A DNA stretch of 64,000 bases. Source: Nostocales cyanobacterium HT-58-2. Its GTDB lineage: Bacteria > Cyanobacteriota > Cyanobacteriia > Cyanobacteriales > Nostocaceae. The notes beneath the pieces were generated by a model, which was given only the letters and a program-made list of their open reading frames with translations, was not told where the DNA came from and made no database searches. A program made the position numbers and the translations under genes. The stretch spans positions 1,179,001-1,243,000 of the forward strand of contig CP019636.1 of NCBI GenBank assembly GCA_002163975.1, in the 5' to 3' direction. Below, one piece after another: positions 27,304 to 35,285 of this stretch; positions within the stretch are counted from its first letter, which is position 1, and every line of letters begins with the position of its first letter.

Positions 27304-27650
27304 GGCTGAACCTCAAACAAAGATAGTTGAACACCCTGGCGCTCTTTCTTACGACGCTGAACCTCTTGTATGGCTTTGCGAGCCTGCCTAACTTGATTGT
27401 TAAACCATGTTTGGTCACCGTGCCATGTTTCAAGTTCTAAGCAGCGAGAGTACAAAGCCCCGTCGCAAATAGCATCGAGAGCAACTTGCCCATCGCAAGT
27501 GTAAAATGTCCATTTTCCTACAGAAGAAACTTTGCGTTCAACGCAGAAATTGTCAGCGTTGCCGCAGTAACGGAACCCAAGATTAATCAACGCTTCCGCC
27601 TCTTCCAACTGAATCGGAGACAACCAACAAGGAAAATTTGATGTTTTCAT
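27300..27650 (-). CDS. Small Cys-rich phage protein, function unknown
   Basis: 116 residues from the ATG at 27650 (AAGGGC upstream), beginning MKTSNFPCWLSPIQLEEAEA; the longer frame from 27686 overlaps the upstream gene's end. Several cysteines (CWLSP, FRYCGN, CVERK, CDGQ, CDG, SRC) and a Lys/Arg-rich C-terminal helix. Its stop overlaps the methyltransferase start by four bases, indicating coupling. No family recognised. Confidence 0.55.
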   Translation of the reverse strand: MKTSNFPCWLSPIQLEEAEALINLGFRYCGNADNFCVERKVSSVGKWTFYTCDGQVALDAICDGALYSRCLELETWHGDQTWFNNQVRQARKAIQEVQRRKKERQGVQLSLFEVQP

Positions 27651-27657
27651 TTTGCCC

Positions 27658-27926
27658 TTAAAACTCAATTTCTTTAATATCAACAACCCGTCCGTTAACC
27701 TTCACCAGTTCACAGCCATTCTTGGGATCTGATGCCCAATCAATAGCAATTTGGCGGTAAGTATCACTGCCGGACAGTAAGTATTTCCTCATGTCTTCTA
27801 AAATGGTTTTAAAATCTTCCTCTAAAAAATTGACAATCTCAGTAACAGATTGCAGTCCCCTGATTTTAGTAGCAGATTTAGCTTTTAATGACTCAACCAA
27901 AGTCTTCACTTGCTCCATAGAAACCC
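27658..27926 (-). pseudogene. 3' half of the wHTH replication/regulatory gene split by a transposon
   Basis: From about 27926 the frame continues LGVSMEQVKTLVESLKAKSA to EIEF at 27658. The sequence just before the transposon end rejoins, after removal of one 5-bp duplicate, to the 5' half at 31645-32783 in frame (..DSEVALGV-SMEQV..). The ATG at 27918 with AGGGG upstream could still give an 86-residue remnant. The domain is helical; function unknown. Confidence 0.7.
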
Positions 27927-27931
27927 CTAAC

Positions 27932-28100
27932 TGTAGGAGCCAGCAATAAGAAACGCTCCGACCAGCAATAATGATCATTCTGAGCCAGGATTAATTGCAA
28001 CTATGTTAGTGAGTTGAGCCAGGATTATCTACAACTGGGACAGGATTAACTGCAACCAGCCAGCAATAACTTGCTTTGAGCCAGAATTGTTTGCAACTAG
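27932..28100. repeat. Left transposon end: array of transposase-binding-type sites
   Basis: Reading inward: GAGCCAGCAATAAG, GACCAGCAATAATG, GAGCCAGGATTAATTGCAAC, GAGCCAGGATTATCTACAAC, GGGACAGGATTAACTGCAAC, CAGCCAGCAATAACTT, GAGCCAGAATTGTTTGCAAC. These are seven units with a shared core. Mirrors 31476-31644. Confidence 0.8.
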
Positions 28101-28145
28101 AATCAAAAAAATTTTTGTTAAAATATTAGTAATATTAATAACTAA

Positions 28146-29117
28146 TTAAATAGGTAATCCTGCGGCTAACATTTGTTCTTGTAATTCGCGTGTTCTGGTG
28201 GGGTCAAGTTGTCCTCGTAATAAAGAGCGAATCTCAGATGGTTTAGCATTTAACTGTTCAGATAGGCTTTTGACGTTGTAGCCATGCCGCGTCAAAGTTG
28301 GCTCTAAGTCATCAATCTGCTTGGACAGAATCGACTCGACAATGGAGAGCGTGACAATTGCTTCCCCCATACGATGAGCTTCCTCGAAGGATAAAGATAA
28401 GTGCATTTCTATTTGAAGGGGGGTTCTCAACCGCGTACAGAGTAGGTCAATGGCTTCTGCTGTAATTAAATTCTCCAGTAATGTTCCTTCTTTTGTGCAG
28501 GAAGAAAGCAGCCATTCGATGTACTGGCGCTGGCTACCCCCAATACTGTCGAGAGAGAAGATGACTGTGCGGTAGCCGATTTCTTCCATCATAGGACGAC
28601 GTAAATCATTTTTGAGTTTAGGATGGCCTGCCAGGATAATAGAAAGGATGCCCCCACTATCTTCCACCACTTCAATTAGGCGCTTGAGTCCTGTCAAAGT
28701 GCTGCTATGTAGGTCGTGCGCTTCATCGACAAACAGAGCCACTGGCTTCTTACCTTTGCGAATTAGCTCTTGCAGCTCCCTTTCCCGCTTTTCGCCTTGA
28801 GTGGAAATCTTGACTTCCTTATCCGATGATAAGTCGTAGAACAAGGCAGCAATGAGCGTTGGTAAGGTCGCTCGATTTTTATCTACTGACAGAGATTTAG
28901 AAACCAATATCTTGCCTTCTTTCTTTAAGGCTTCTTGCAACCGCCGCAATGTCACAGTCTTGCCGCACCCAACAACGCCTGTGACAGCAATCATTTTCCC
29001 CTGTGGAATTGCCGCTTTAATCTCTTTAAACAACTGCCTCAAGTGGTCTGTTTCGTAATATCCTGCTCGCCGAAATTCCTTCACCAACCCATAAAATTCC
29101 ATCACTTCAGTCAGCAT
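28146..29117 (-). CDS. AAA+ ATPase of the transposon (TnsC/TniB/ExeA-like)
   Basis: 323 residues: Walker A GVVGCGKT (47-54), Walker B VALFVDEAHDL (126-136), sensor-type LAGHPKLK near 165, and a C-terminal helical domain with an HTH-like segment (VKSLSEQLNAKPSEIRSLL). This is the ATP-dependent target selector that works with the DDE transposase in Tn7/Tn5053/Mu-type and IS21-type systems. Its start overlaps the transposase stop by 11 nt. It appears intact, though its transposase partner is not. Confidence 0.85.
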   Translation of the reverse strand: MLTEVMEFYGLVKEFRRAGYYETDHLRQLFKEIKAAIPQGKMIAVTGVVGCGKTVTLRRLQEALKKEGKILVSKSLSVDKNRATLPTLIAALFYDLSSDKEVKISTQGEKRERELQELIRKGKKPVALFVDEAHDLHSSTLTGLKRLIEVVEDSGGILSIILAGHPKLKNDLRRPMMEEIGYRTVIFSLDSIGGSQRQYIEWLLSSCTKEGTLLENLITAEAIDLLCTRLRTPLQIEMHLSLSFEEAHRMGEAIVTLSIVESILSKQIDDLEPTLTRHGYNVKSLSEQLNAKPSEIRSLLRGQLDPTRTRELQEQMLAAGLPI

Positions 29118-30765
29118 CTTTGTTTTCCCGCCTTTGCTTAAAGTAGTGCCGCACTCGTTCCAAAATCACCTTTTTAGAAAGCGTTTGGGCTAAGAGTTCA
29201 TCGATGAAAGCCCGCTCTTGCTCCGACAATCTTGCTAGGGGTAGGGCAAGGTTATCCGCAATGGCTCGTTTGGCAGCGAGGATGCTGGGATAGGTAAACT
29301 CCTGGAATGGGTCTGGATCTTGGAAAGGAATGATTATGGGTTCGCTCTTTGGCTGTGATGGAGCCAGAAATTGAAGCTCTCGGTTTCCTTCTAAGGCGGC
29401 CCGAGGCAAAACTAACCCAGTAGCCAGGGCAGCAATTCGGTCAGCTCGCTCCTGCGTTTTACTTTTCTTAAACTTGCGGTAGCGATGTAATGGAATCGGC
29501 CCGTCCACGGGTAGGTAAGGCCCATACTTAGTTCCGTCTTTCTCCACGTATAATTCATTGTCAAACAACCCCCACCAAAGGACGACAGTTTCTCCTGCCA
29601 AGTCAGGGTTTACTTCGTAAGCCACCCCTGCTACTGATACCCTGGCACAAGCATCCACCTTACGTTGTTCCGGCTCCCTGGCAAAAGTACAAAACCGCTC
29701 CCAGCTACACATGGACTGCAATCCTTTTACTGGTAAGTGTAAAAGCCAATCTTCTAAACGAGAATGGTTCTCTTGGCGATGGGGTTGATTGTTATAGTGC
29801 AGCAGGTACTGGTGCAACCAACGGTTGGCTTCTTGTTCCGTTTGGGGTTGGTGAAAGTGGTAAAGGGTTTCATGGGCTTCCTTCACTGTCCGAAACGGGC
29901 GTTCTACTTTGCCTTTCGCCCGAGCCGTTACCCGCCGCCCGTCTTTGCCATTGGGCAGATGAGTAACTAATTTTACTCCCAAACATTCCATGACGTTCTG
30001 AAATACCCGACTTTTGCTAATCGGGCCATTGTCCGTATAAAGCATTTGTGGAATACCTTGAAAACCAAACCCTTCTATGGTTTTGGCACTCATGGCGTTA
30101 AATAGGAAGCGCAAAGCCGCTTCTACGTCCTCCCCATAAACACAGTGGTATTCCTGGTAACATACTCCACTTCTGTCATCAACGACACTGTAGAGCATCA
30201 ACTGTGGGTTTCCACGCCCTGGCTGAATCCAAGTAGGAAGATCAAGGTGTTTTAAATCTGAGGGGCTGAGATCAAAGTGCCAGCAATCATTGCTCATGTC
30301 AGCTTGAAAGCGCACCGCAGGAGGCTGGCGCGTCATTGAGGTGTGGTCGTAGCCCCAGGTTTTTTAGTAGTAGTTGACGCTACTTTTAGTCAACAATCCG
30401 GCAGGAGGCTGGACAAATCCATCAGGCGTTTCCATACCGTACTCTTCCAGCAGTTGAATTGCCCGAGCAGTTGAGACATGTCTTCCTTTCTTGTTGCTGG
30501 TACGGATTTTGAAGGCAGCAATAATTTCGCAGTAGCGTTCCATCTCTGCTGTTGATAACTTGCGCGGTGTCCCCCTATCTGAACGCCCTTCTGCTTTGGG
30601 ACGAGACCGCTCTCGCAATGCCCGATACACTGTGTCTAGTGACACACCGTAGCTAGTGGCAGCTTCTTCAATCAGTTTTCGTCGCTCTCGAGACCTTGGT
30701 GGAAATAATTCTAGTCTCTGCCGTAATTGAACTAACGCATCATTAGGAATCTGCTTCCGGCTCAT
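29107..30765 (-). pseudogene. DDE transposase (TnsB/TniA-like) with an in-frame stop
   Basis: Two open stretches in the same frame, 30765-30364 (133 codons) and downstream codons to 29107, separated only by a TAA at 30364-30366. The N-terminal part is an HTH with KLIEEAATSYGVSLDTVYRALRE. The rest carries an integrase core: Asp in CWHFDLS, Asp in YTDNGPISKS and Glu in AKGKVERPF, plus a C-terminal beta-barrel region. Downstream of the stop the text KTWGYDHTSMTRQPP continues naturally. One nonsense change (TAA from, for example, TTA) or a sequencing error is the simplest reading; otherwise readthrough is needed. The start overlaps the resolvase stop by four bases. Confidence 0.8.
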
Positions 30766-31325
30766 GGTGTTCCTTGGGCCTTTGCAATGTAACTGTAGAG
30801 CGTTGGCTTAGAAATTCCCATGATTCGGCAGATTTCTTCAATGGTGTACTGACGCTCGTTGTAGAGCTTGATAGCCAATTGACGCTTTGGCGCATCTAAT
30901 GCTTTAGGTCTTCCTCCCTTGCGCCCCCGCGCTCTAGCTGCTGTCAATCCGGCTTGTGTACGTTCTCGAATCAGGTTGCGCTCAAATTCTGCTAGTGCGC
31001 CAAACAGATGGAAGATTAATTTACCACTGGTTGAGGTAGTAGCTAGAGCCTCAGTTAAGCTGTGCAATTCGATACCGCGCTCAGATAAGGTTTCCACCAT
31101 TTGGATTAAATCTTTTAAGGAGCGTCCCAAACGATCTAATCGCCATACTACCAATACGTCTCCTGCACGGGCTGCCTCTAAAGCCTTTGTTAATCCTGGA
31201 CGGGCTACTCCTGCTCCGCTAAGTCTATCCTCATAAATCCGACTACATCCCGCCTGCTTTAGGGCATCTTTTTGCAGGTTTAGATTCTGGTCGTCAGTGG
31301 AGACACGGGCATAGCCAATCAGCAT
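30762..31325 (-). CDS. Serine recombinase (resolvase/invertase family)
   Basis: 187 residues with the full resolvase signature: catalytic Ser9 in GYARVSTDDQ, the RLDRLGRS arginine motif (about 67-74), helix E FHLFGALAEFERNLIRERT, then a C-terminal HTH (YTIEEICRIMGISKPTLYSYI). It resolves cointegrates left by replicative transposition; the res site should lie in the 150 bp between its start and the right transposon end. It appears intact. Confidence 0.9.
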   Translation of the reverse strand: MLIGYARVSTDDQNLNLQKDALKQAGCSRIYEDRLSGAGVARPGLTKALEAARAGDVLVVWRLDRLGRSLKDLIQMVETLSERGIELHSLTEALATTSTSGKLIFHLFGALAEFERNLIRERTQAGLTAARARGRKGGRPKALDAPKRQLAIKLYNERQYTIEEICRIMGISKPTLYSYIAKAQGTP

Positions 31326-31475
31326 TTAGAAGTTAGCTTTAGTTAAGAAACTCATTGCTTATGATTATATCTTGCCATAGATTATTTAACTGAGTTTTTT
31401 AACCAAAAATTAACTGTCTTTGGCGGTGGTCGCAAGCAAAACTTCTTGGTCAAGAAAAGGGTGGTTTTCTTTACT

Positions 31476-31644
31476 TATAGTTGTAATTAATTCTGGCTCA
31501 AATTTCTTATTGCTGGCTGGTTGCAGTTAATTCTGTCCCAGTTGTAGATAATCCTGGCTCAATTCACCAACATAGTTGCAATTAATTCTGGCTCAGAATG
31601 ATCATTATTGCTGGTCGGAGCGTTTCTTATTGCTGGCTCCTACA
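31476..31644. repeat. Right transposon end: array of transposase-binding-type sites
   Basis: The reverse complement reads the same series of sites as the left end (27932-28100), with only scattered substitutions: GAGCCAGAATTAATTGCAAC, GAGCCAGGATTATCTACAAC, GGGACAGAATTAACTGCAAC and others. The two ends are long inverted repeats. Confidence 0.8.
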
Positions 31645-32783
31645 CCTAAAGCAACCTCAGAATCAGCACAATCAAGCGCATCATCATCTTTAGGCAGCTC
31701 AATTTGCTGAAGATTTGATTGTGATTGGATAACTCCTAATGTATGAGGTGCAATTTGCTCAAGAACTTGTTCGGGCGGCAATCCTTCTGACACGCGCATT
31801 TCTTGGGGCAATCGGGCAGCAGCTCTTTGATGCTTCAAGATTTCCTGTTCTTCAAATGTCGTATCAATCCCTGCTAGTTTTCGGGTTTGAATATTTGCAG
31901 CCTTGTGCAAAACAGTGTTTTGATACCATTCCCACTCAATAGGAATGTTTGCAGGGTCCTTCTTAAAATGCTTGAGAACATTTGCCCTCTTCTCATGCAA
32001 ATCACCACCATGCTCTTTAATCCATTTTTGGGCGATCGCAGTGTGGAAATTAAAATCAAGCTTCCCCTGCTCAGTTTTCCAAGGACCGCTCGGTAGCCAA
32101 TTCCACTGAATGTCCTTAGAGTCAACCCGTTTGTCGTAAAACGGGTCGTGCCCGCATGCTGGAATATTTGCCTTCACGATAGGCGTGCTCGTTAGTTGCA
32201 AAGACTCGGAATCATTATCCAACGTAGCGAGTAAATGAGGATTAGTTTCTTCCACCTCTTCAAAATGAGAATGATTTTTTTTCTCTTTTTCCGCGCAGTC
32301 TGAGAGAGTCTGAATTAAGTCTGTATTAGTCTGAAGAGTCTGATCGCGCGCGCGATCTATATATATGTCATTGTGAGATTCTTCTAACTCAGTATTAGTT
32401 TTTTCTAATACATTGTGAGATTCTTTTAACTCAGTGTTAGATTTTTCTAACACCCTGTGATCTTTTTCTGTCTTAAGGTGTGACTTAGGCGCAACAAGGT
32501 TCTTAGCCTTCCACCCAGTAATTTTGAAATCAAATAAGCCCAAGCTTTGCAATTTAGCTTGAGACTGATTAATCGTTTCGCGACGGACGCCTAGCTCTAA
32601 AGCAATCTCAGACTGAGAGGGTAAATCTACAAAGTGATCGCCCCAACGCTCAAGCTTAAACAAGTACCAAAACAAGCGACGGTCAGTTTTAGTTAGTTGG
32701 TCACTTATTAAGATTTCAACAACAGAATCATCTAGCTGAACAAAAGACCGTTGAGAAAAATTAGCCTGTTGAGCAACTGCCAT
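31645..32783 (-). pseudogene. 5' part of a wHTH replication/regulatory gene split by the transposon
   Basis: About 380 native codons from the ATG at 32783 (TGATG overlap with the upstream stop; GAGGAGG nearby) to the transposon boundary; the frame runs 13 codons into the transposon end and stops at 31605. Residues 1-95 form a winged helix (KTDRRLFWYLFKLERWG; IALELGVRRETINQSQAKL). A degenerate repeated linker (LEKSNTELKESHNV, LEKTNTELEESHND) follows, and a second domain starts near residue 210 (FYDKRVDSKDIQWNWLPSGPW). Winged-helix proteins of this layout are common in cyanobacterial phage and plasmid replication regions. The true C-terminus is at 27658. Confidence 0.75.
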
Positions 32784-33394
32784 CACCCTACCTCCTCAAA
32801 CGTGACCGTGATTCCCAACTCAGCGCAGATAGTCACAGCTGTAGAAGTGACCATTTCCCCTTTCTTGCCAAACAAGTGCAAGCGCTTACGATGCTCAGGG
32901 AAAAATCCTGAATACGCCAGGACTTGACCTATAGCCGCTTTCCAGTCCTTAATATTCTTGACTTCGATAATTTCTGTATCGGTCAGCAGGTCAATTCTCC
33001 CCACTGGTGTTTCAACTTCTCGCAATCCGCCAAGTTGAGAGTGTAAGCGATCGCAAACTGTATCTTCAATCGTGTTACGTTCAGATCGTTGAACAAACTC
33101 GCATAATCCAATTTCTGCAAATCGGTCAAGGTCTTTTTCAACAGTCCTTCGGTGACAACCAAGGTTTGATGCAATCTCAGCCGAACTAGGCAAAGAACCA
33201 TAGATAAGCCGACCATCAGAGTTACGACCAGCAAAAGCACCAATCATTAACAGGTGAAACCAAAGTCGCAACTGCGAACCAGTGAGTTTATGAGAGATGG
33301 CTAGCGCTGCATCAGACCGAGCAACCATGAAGAATCCGTCTACATTGTCACCATCAAAGCCTTCCGGGTGAATATGATTACGCTTAAGCATCAC
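32783..33394 (-). CDS. Winged-helix protein with C-terminal PD-(D/E)XK-like nuclease domain
   Basis: 203 residues. N-terminal half: winged helix (LTGSQLRLWFHLLMIGAF; SAEIASNLGCHRRTVEKDLDRF). C-terminal half: REVETPVGRIDLLTDTEIIEVK with a following KAAIGQVLAYSGFFPEHRKRLHLF, matching the Asp...Glu-x-Lys arrangement of PD-(D/E)XK folds (D of RIDLL, EVK). It may nick or bind DNA as part of replication control. Coupled by overlap with the next gene, which is split by the transposon. Confidence 0.65.
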   Translation of the reverse strand: MMLKRNHIHPEGFDGDNVDGFFMVARSDAALAISHKLTGSQLRLWFHLLMIGAFAGRNSDGRLIYGSLPSSAEIASNLGCHRRTVEKDLDRFAEIGLCEFVQRSERNTIEDTVCDRLHSQLGGLREVETPVGRIDLLTDTEIIEVKNIKDWKAAIGQVLAYSGFFPEHRKRLHLFGKKGEMVTSTAVTICAELGITVTFEEVG

Positions 33395-33510
33395 TCCACC
33401 TCCTCATTGGCACAGCAATATGCCAACATTTTTTCTGTTAGAATCATAGGTAATCTCAAATAAGATTGCTTGTCCCCTGCACTGTTCCACCAGTCGGGGG
33501 CACTGTTTTT

Positions 33511-33580
33511 AAAGCTTCGGCTTCGCTCAGCTTTAACCCCGAGCGTAACCGAGGGGTTAACCCTTCGACTACGCTCAGGG
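33511..33580. repeat. Palindromic repeat inserted at the end of a small gene
   Basis: Contains TTAACCCC...GGGGTTAA and GCTTCGGCTTCGCTCAGC with CCCTTCGACTACGCTCAGGG, a mosaic of short inverted pieces typical of dispersed cyanobacterial palindromic repeats. It supplies the stop codon of the 82-residue gene at 33575-33823, which is therefore probably truncated. Confidence 0.6.
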
Positions 33581-33823
33581 TTGATCCAGTTTCTGAGCCA
33601 GCTGCAACAGCTGCTGCAACGCCTCAACAGGATTTTTCTGCTCAGCTGCCCAGGCAGCGATCGCACCCAGTGACGCCAAGAACTCTTTGGAGTTGTTATC
33701 TCCAATGCGGGCAATTTCGTCCAAGTATGGCTTGAATGATTGGGGATATCTGCATGGCGTAGTTGGCAAATGAACCCACTTTGGTGGCTCTTTGCGTAAA
33801 TAGCTGGTTTTATCCTCTGGCAT
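33575..33823 (-). CDS. Small helical phage protein, probably truncated by a repeat
   Basis: 82 residues (MPEDKTSYLRKEPPKWVHLP...) with a helical C-terminal half (EFLASLGAIAAWAAEQKN). A second overlapping frame of 171 codons (33391-33906) looks less protein-like and reads through the repeat. The product may have been longer before the repeat at 33511-33580 entered. It lies in the minus-strand operon before the nuclease-type winged-helix gene. Function unknown. Confidence 0.5.
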   Translation of the reverse strand: MPEDKTSYLRKEPPKWVHLPTTPCRYPQSFKPYLDEIARIGDNNSKEFLASLGAIAAWAAEQKNPVEALQQLLQLAQKLDQP

Positions 33824-33868
33824 AAGTCGAAACCTGTTTTCATTGTATCATAATCACTTGACTGTAGC

Positions 33869-33884
33869 ACGAGTGAACACTCGT
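33869..33884. promoter_or_regulatory. Palindrome ACGAGTG-AA-CACTCGT upstream of small operon genes
   Basis: Seven-base arms with a two-base centre lie 45 bp upstream of the ATG at 33823. The half-site contains AGTG, also the core of the ACACT-N4-AGTGT operators at 37768, 38845 and 38865 but in the opposite order. Possibly bound by the same regulator family; inference. Confidence 0.35.
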
Positions 33885-33998
33885 TTTGAAAAATTGATAC
33901 ACTCATGATTTATGATTTGATAACTACTTGATTAAAATGGACGAGGTTTTGATAGATTCCTCGACTATGCGACTTCCTTAGGGCAGTCGCTTTTTGCA

Positions 33999-34628
33999 TT
34001 AAGGCAAAGCAAAAAACCGCTCCTCGCCCACAACCCAAGAACGCACCTTTTTCCGGTGCAATAGCGATTTCCCGGCTGTTTGTGCATGGGGGAGATTTAT
34101 ACCCAAGATTTTGGCTATTTGTTCTGTGCTCAGTGCTTCATGATCTTTGAGGGCTCTTAAAAATCTTTTTTCTACGGTTTGGGGAGTTGCTTTTTGACGT
34201 AACGATTCCTCGTCCTTTGGTAGCGCCCACCATCCTGGTGCGTTGTGATACGCCCCGCGAAGATAAAGAATCTTTCTGTCCTTGCGAAGTTTTCGGAGAT
34301 TGAGTAATGTCATGGTTTGGGATATGCCGAGATGATTAATAACATCAACCGTTTTTTGTGGTTCATTCTCCAGAAATAGAAGAATTTGCGCCATTTTCTC
34401 AGGGTTGGGCTTGCCTGCTTGCTTTTTGGGTGGCGAGTATGCCGACTCTACTCTCGGTCTTGTATCTAGCTTCAGGGGTTGAGGATCTAACCCTATGCGA
34501 TCGCAGCAAGCAGCGCAGTATGGTTGTGCTCGTACAAAGGTTTTTGGGATGCAGATGCGATCGCACCTAGAGCATTTATATTTTGTTGTTCCTGGGTACA
34601 GGTAACATTTAGTTTCTATTGCAATCAT
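33999..34628 (-). CDS. Zinc-ribbon plus tandem HTH regulator
   Basis: 209 residues. The N-terminal zinc ribbon (CSRCDRICIPK...CAACCDR) is followed by two winged-helix-like modules: TVDVINHLGISQTMTLLNLRKL (about 95-120) and LSTEQIAKILGINLPHAQTAG (about 165-190). A DNA-binding regulator or replication accessory of the prophage. It starts at the ATG at 34628, and a gap of about 175 bp to the small gene downstream may contain its own promoter. Confidence 0.6.
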   Translation of the reverse strand: MIAIETKCYLYPGTTKYKCSRCDRICIPKTFVRAQPYCAACCDRIGLDPQPLKLDTRPRVESAYSPPKKQAGKPNPEKMAQILLFLENEPQKTVDVINHLGISQTMTLLNLRKLRKDRKILYLRGAYHNAPGWWALPKDEESLRQKATPQTVEKRFLRALKDHEALSTEQIAKILGINLPHAQTAGKSLLHRKKVRSWVVGEERFFALP

Positions 34629-34696
34629 TTTTTACCTGGTTTGCGCTTGTGTGCTAGAAAAACTATGGATTTGGTTAGGCATAAAAACTTTATCTT

Positions 34697-34972
34697 TCAC
34701 TTGCGCCCGCTCCCTCTGTGTGAATCTAATGTTTCTAGATCCTGTTCAGGAATCCACAGGCAATTACTAGGAGAAGTCTGAATACGATACTGCCAAAATC
34801 CTCCTTTTGCCCCTAATAGCCAGACTCGCCCCCACACAACGCCTTCTATGTCGAGAACTTGGCACTGCACCGGGGTGCCTTCGGAGTAAGGGGGAAGCTG
34901 TGTACCCCAAGGAGCTTCGTGGTAAGGTTGCAGGGAGGCTAGATACAAATTTTTTAGTTGTGCAAGGTTCAT
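34697..34972 (-). CDS. Small phage protein with a beta-barrel-like core
   Basis: 91 residues (MNLAQLKNLYLASLQPYHEA; VQCQVLDIEGVVWGRVWLLG; WQYRIQTSPSNCLWIPEQDL). The strand pattern resembles small SH3-like or YopX-like binding barrels, but no family is recognised. Its ATG overlaps the stop of the gene before it. Confidence 0.5.
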   Translation of the reverse strand: MNLAQLKNLYLASLQPYHEAPWGTQLPPYSEGTPVQCQVLDIEGVVWGRVWLLGAKGGFWQYRIQTSPSNCLWIPEQDLETLDSHRGSGRK

Positions 34973-35283
34973 GATTCGTCTCCTTGTTCTGCTGGCGAAA
35001 ACAGGCTCAATTGCACATATCTTTCTGGCTTGCGAGTTAAAGCGCCTTTCTTCTGAAGTTGTGCCAGCAACAAATCAAAGTCATCTGGCTCTAAACCCCA
35101 TTCATCGCAAAAATTATCTTTGTCTATGCTCGGACTGGCTTGTCCGTAACTGCAGAGCAGTGCAAAGTAGAAGTAAGTCATGGGATTGATAACCCTTAAT
35201 TTTTTAAGGCGCTTGATATCTTCAGCGTCTAGGGTCAACTCTTTCTTTGCGTTAGGAATTGTTATATCTGCTACTAACTGCAT
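34969..35283 (-). CDS. Small winged-helix-type phage protein
   Basis: 104 residues with a helical middle (INPMTYFYFALLCSYGQ; FCDEWGLEPDDFDLLLAQLQ) and a closing beta-wing (KGALTRKPERYVQLSLF), the layout of a winged helix similar to others in this operon. It sits two bases after the 602-residue HTH/coiled-coil gene. Likely DNA-binding. Confidence 0.55.
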   Translation of the reverse strand: MQLVADITIPNAKKELTLDAEDIKRLKKLRVINPMTYFYFALLCSYGQASPSIDKDNFCDEWGLEPDDFDLLLAQLQKKGALTRKPERYVQLSLFSPAEQGDES

Positions 35284-35285
35284 AA

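Larger units (their letters stand above)
27931..31644. mobile_element. 3.7 kb transposon (resolvase, DDE transposase, AAA+ ATPase)
   Basis: Bounded by inverted ends starting TGTAGGAGCCAGCAAT, nearly identical over at least 130 bp, each made of about seven degenerate copies of a GAGCCAG-containing 20-bp site. Target duplicate CCTAA at 27926-27930 and 31645-31649, with one extra C at the left end. Genes, all minus strand: serine resolvase (31325-30762), DDE transposase (30765-29107, with an in-frame stop), AAA+ ATPase (29117-28146). TGT/ACA ends, 5-bp duplication, multiple end sites and transposase-ATPase pairing resemble the Tn5053/Tn7 group. No cargo genes. It has split a host (prophage) gene. 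Confidence 0.85.

Noticed and set aside
27932..28100. Repeated GAGCCAG units as a CRISPR array
   Set aside because: Units are degenerate with no unique spacers, and mirror copies at the other end show that they are transposon terminal sites.
33391..33906. 171-codon minus frame overlapping the 82-residue gene
   Set aside because: It reads through a palindromic repeat and looks less protein-like than the 82-residue frame.
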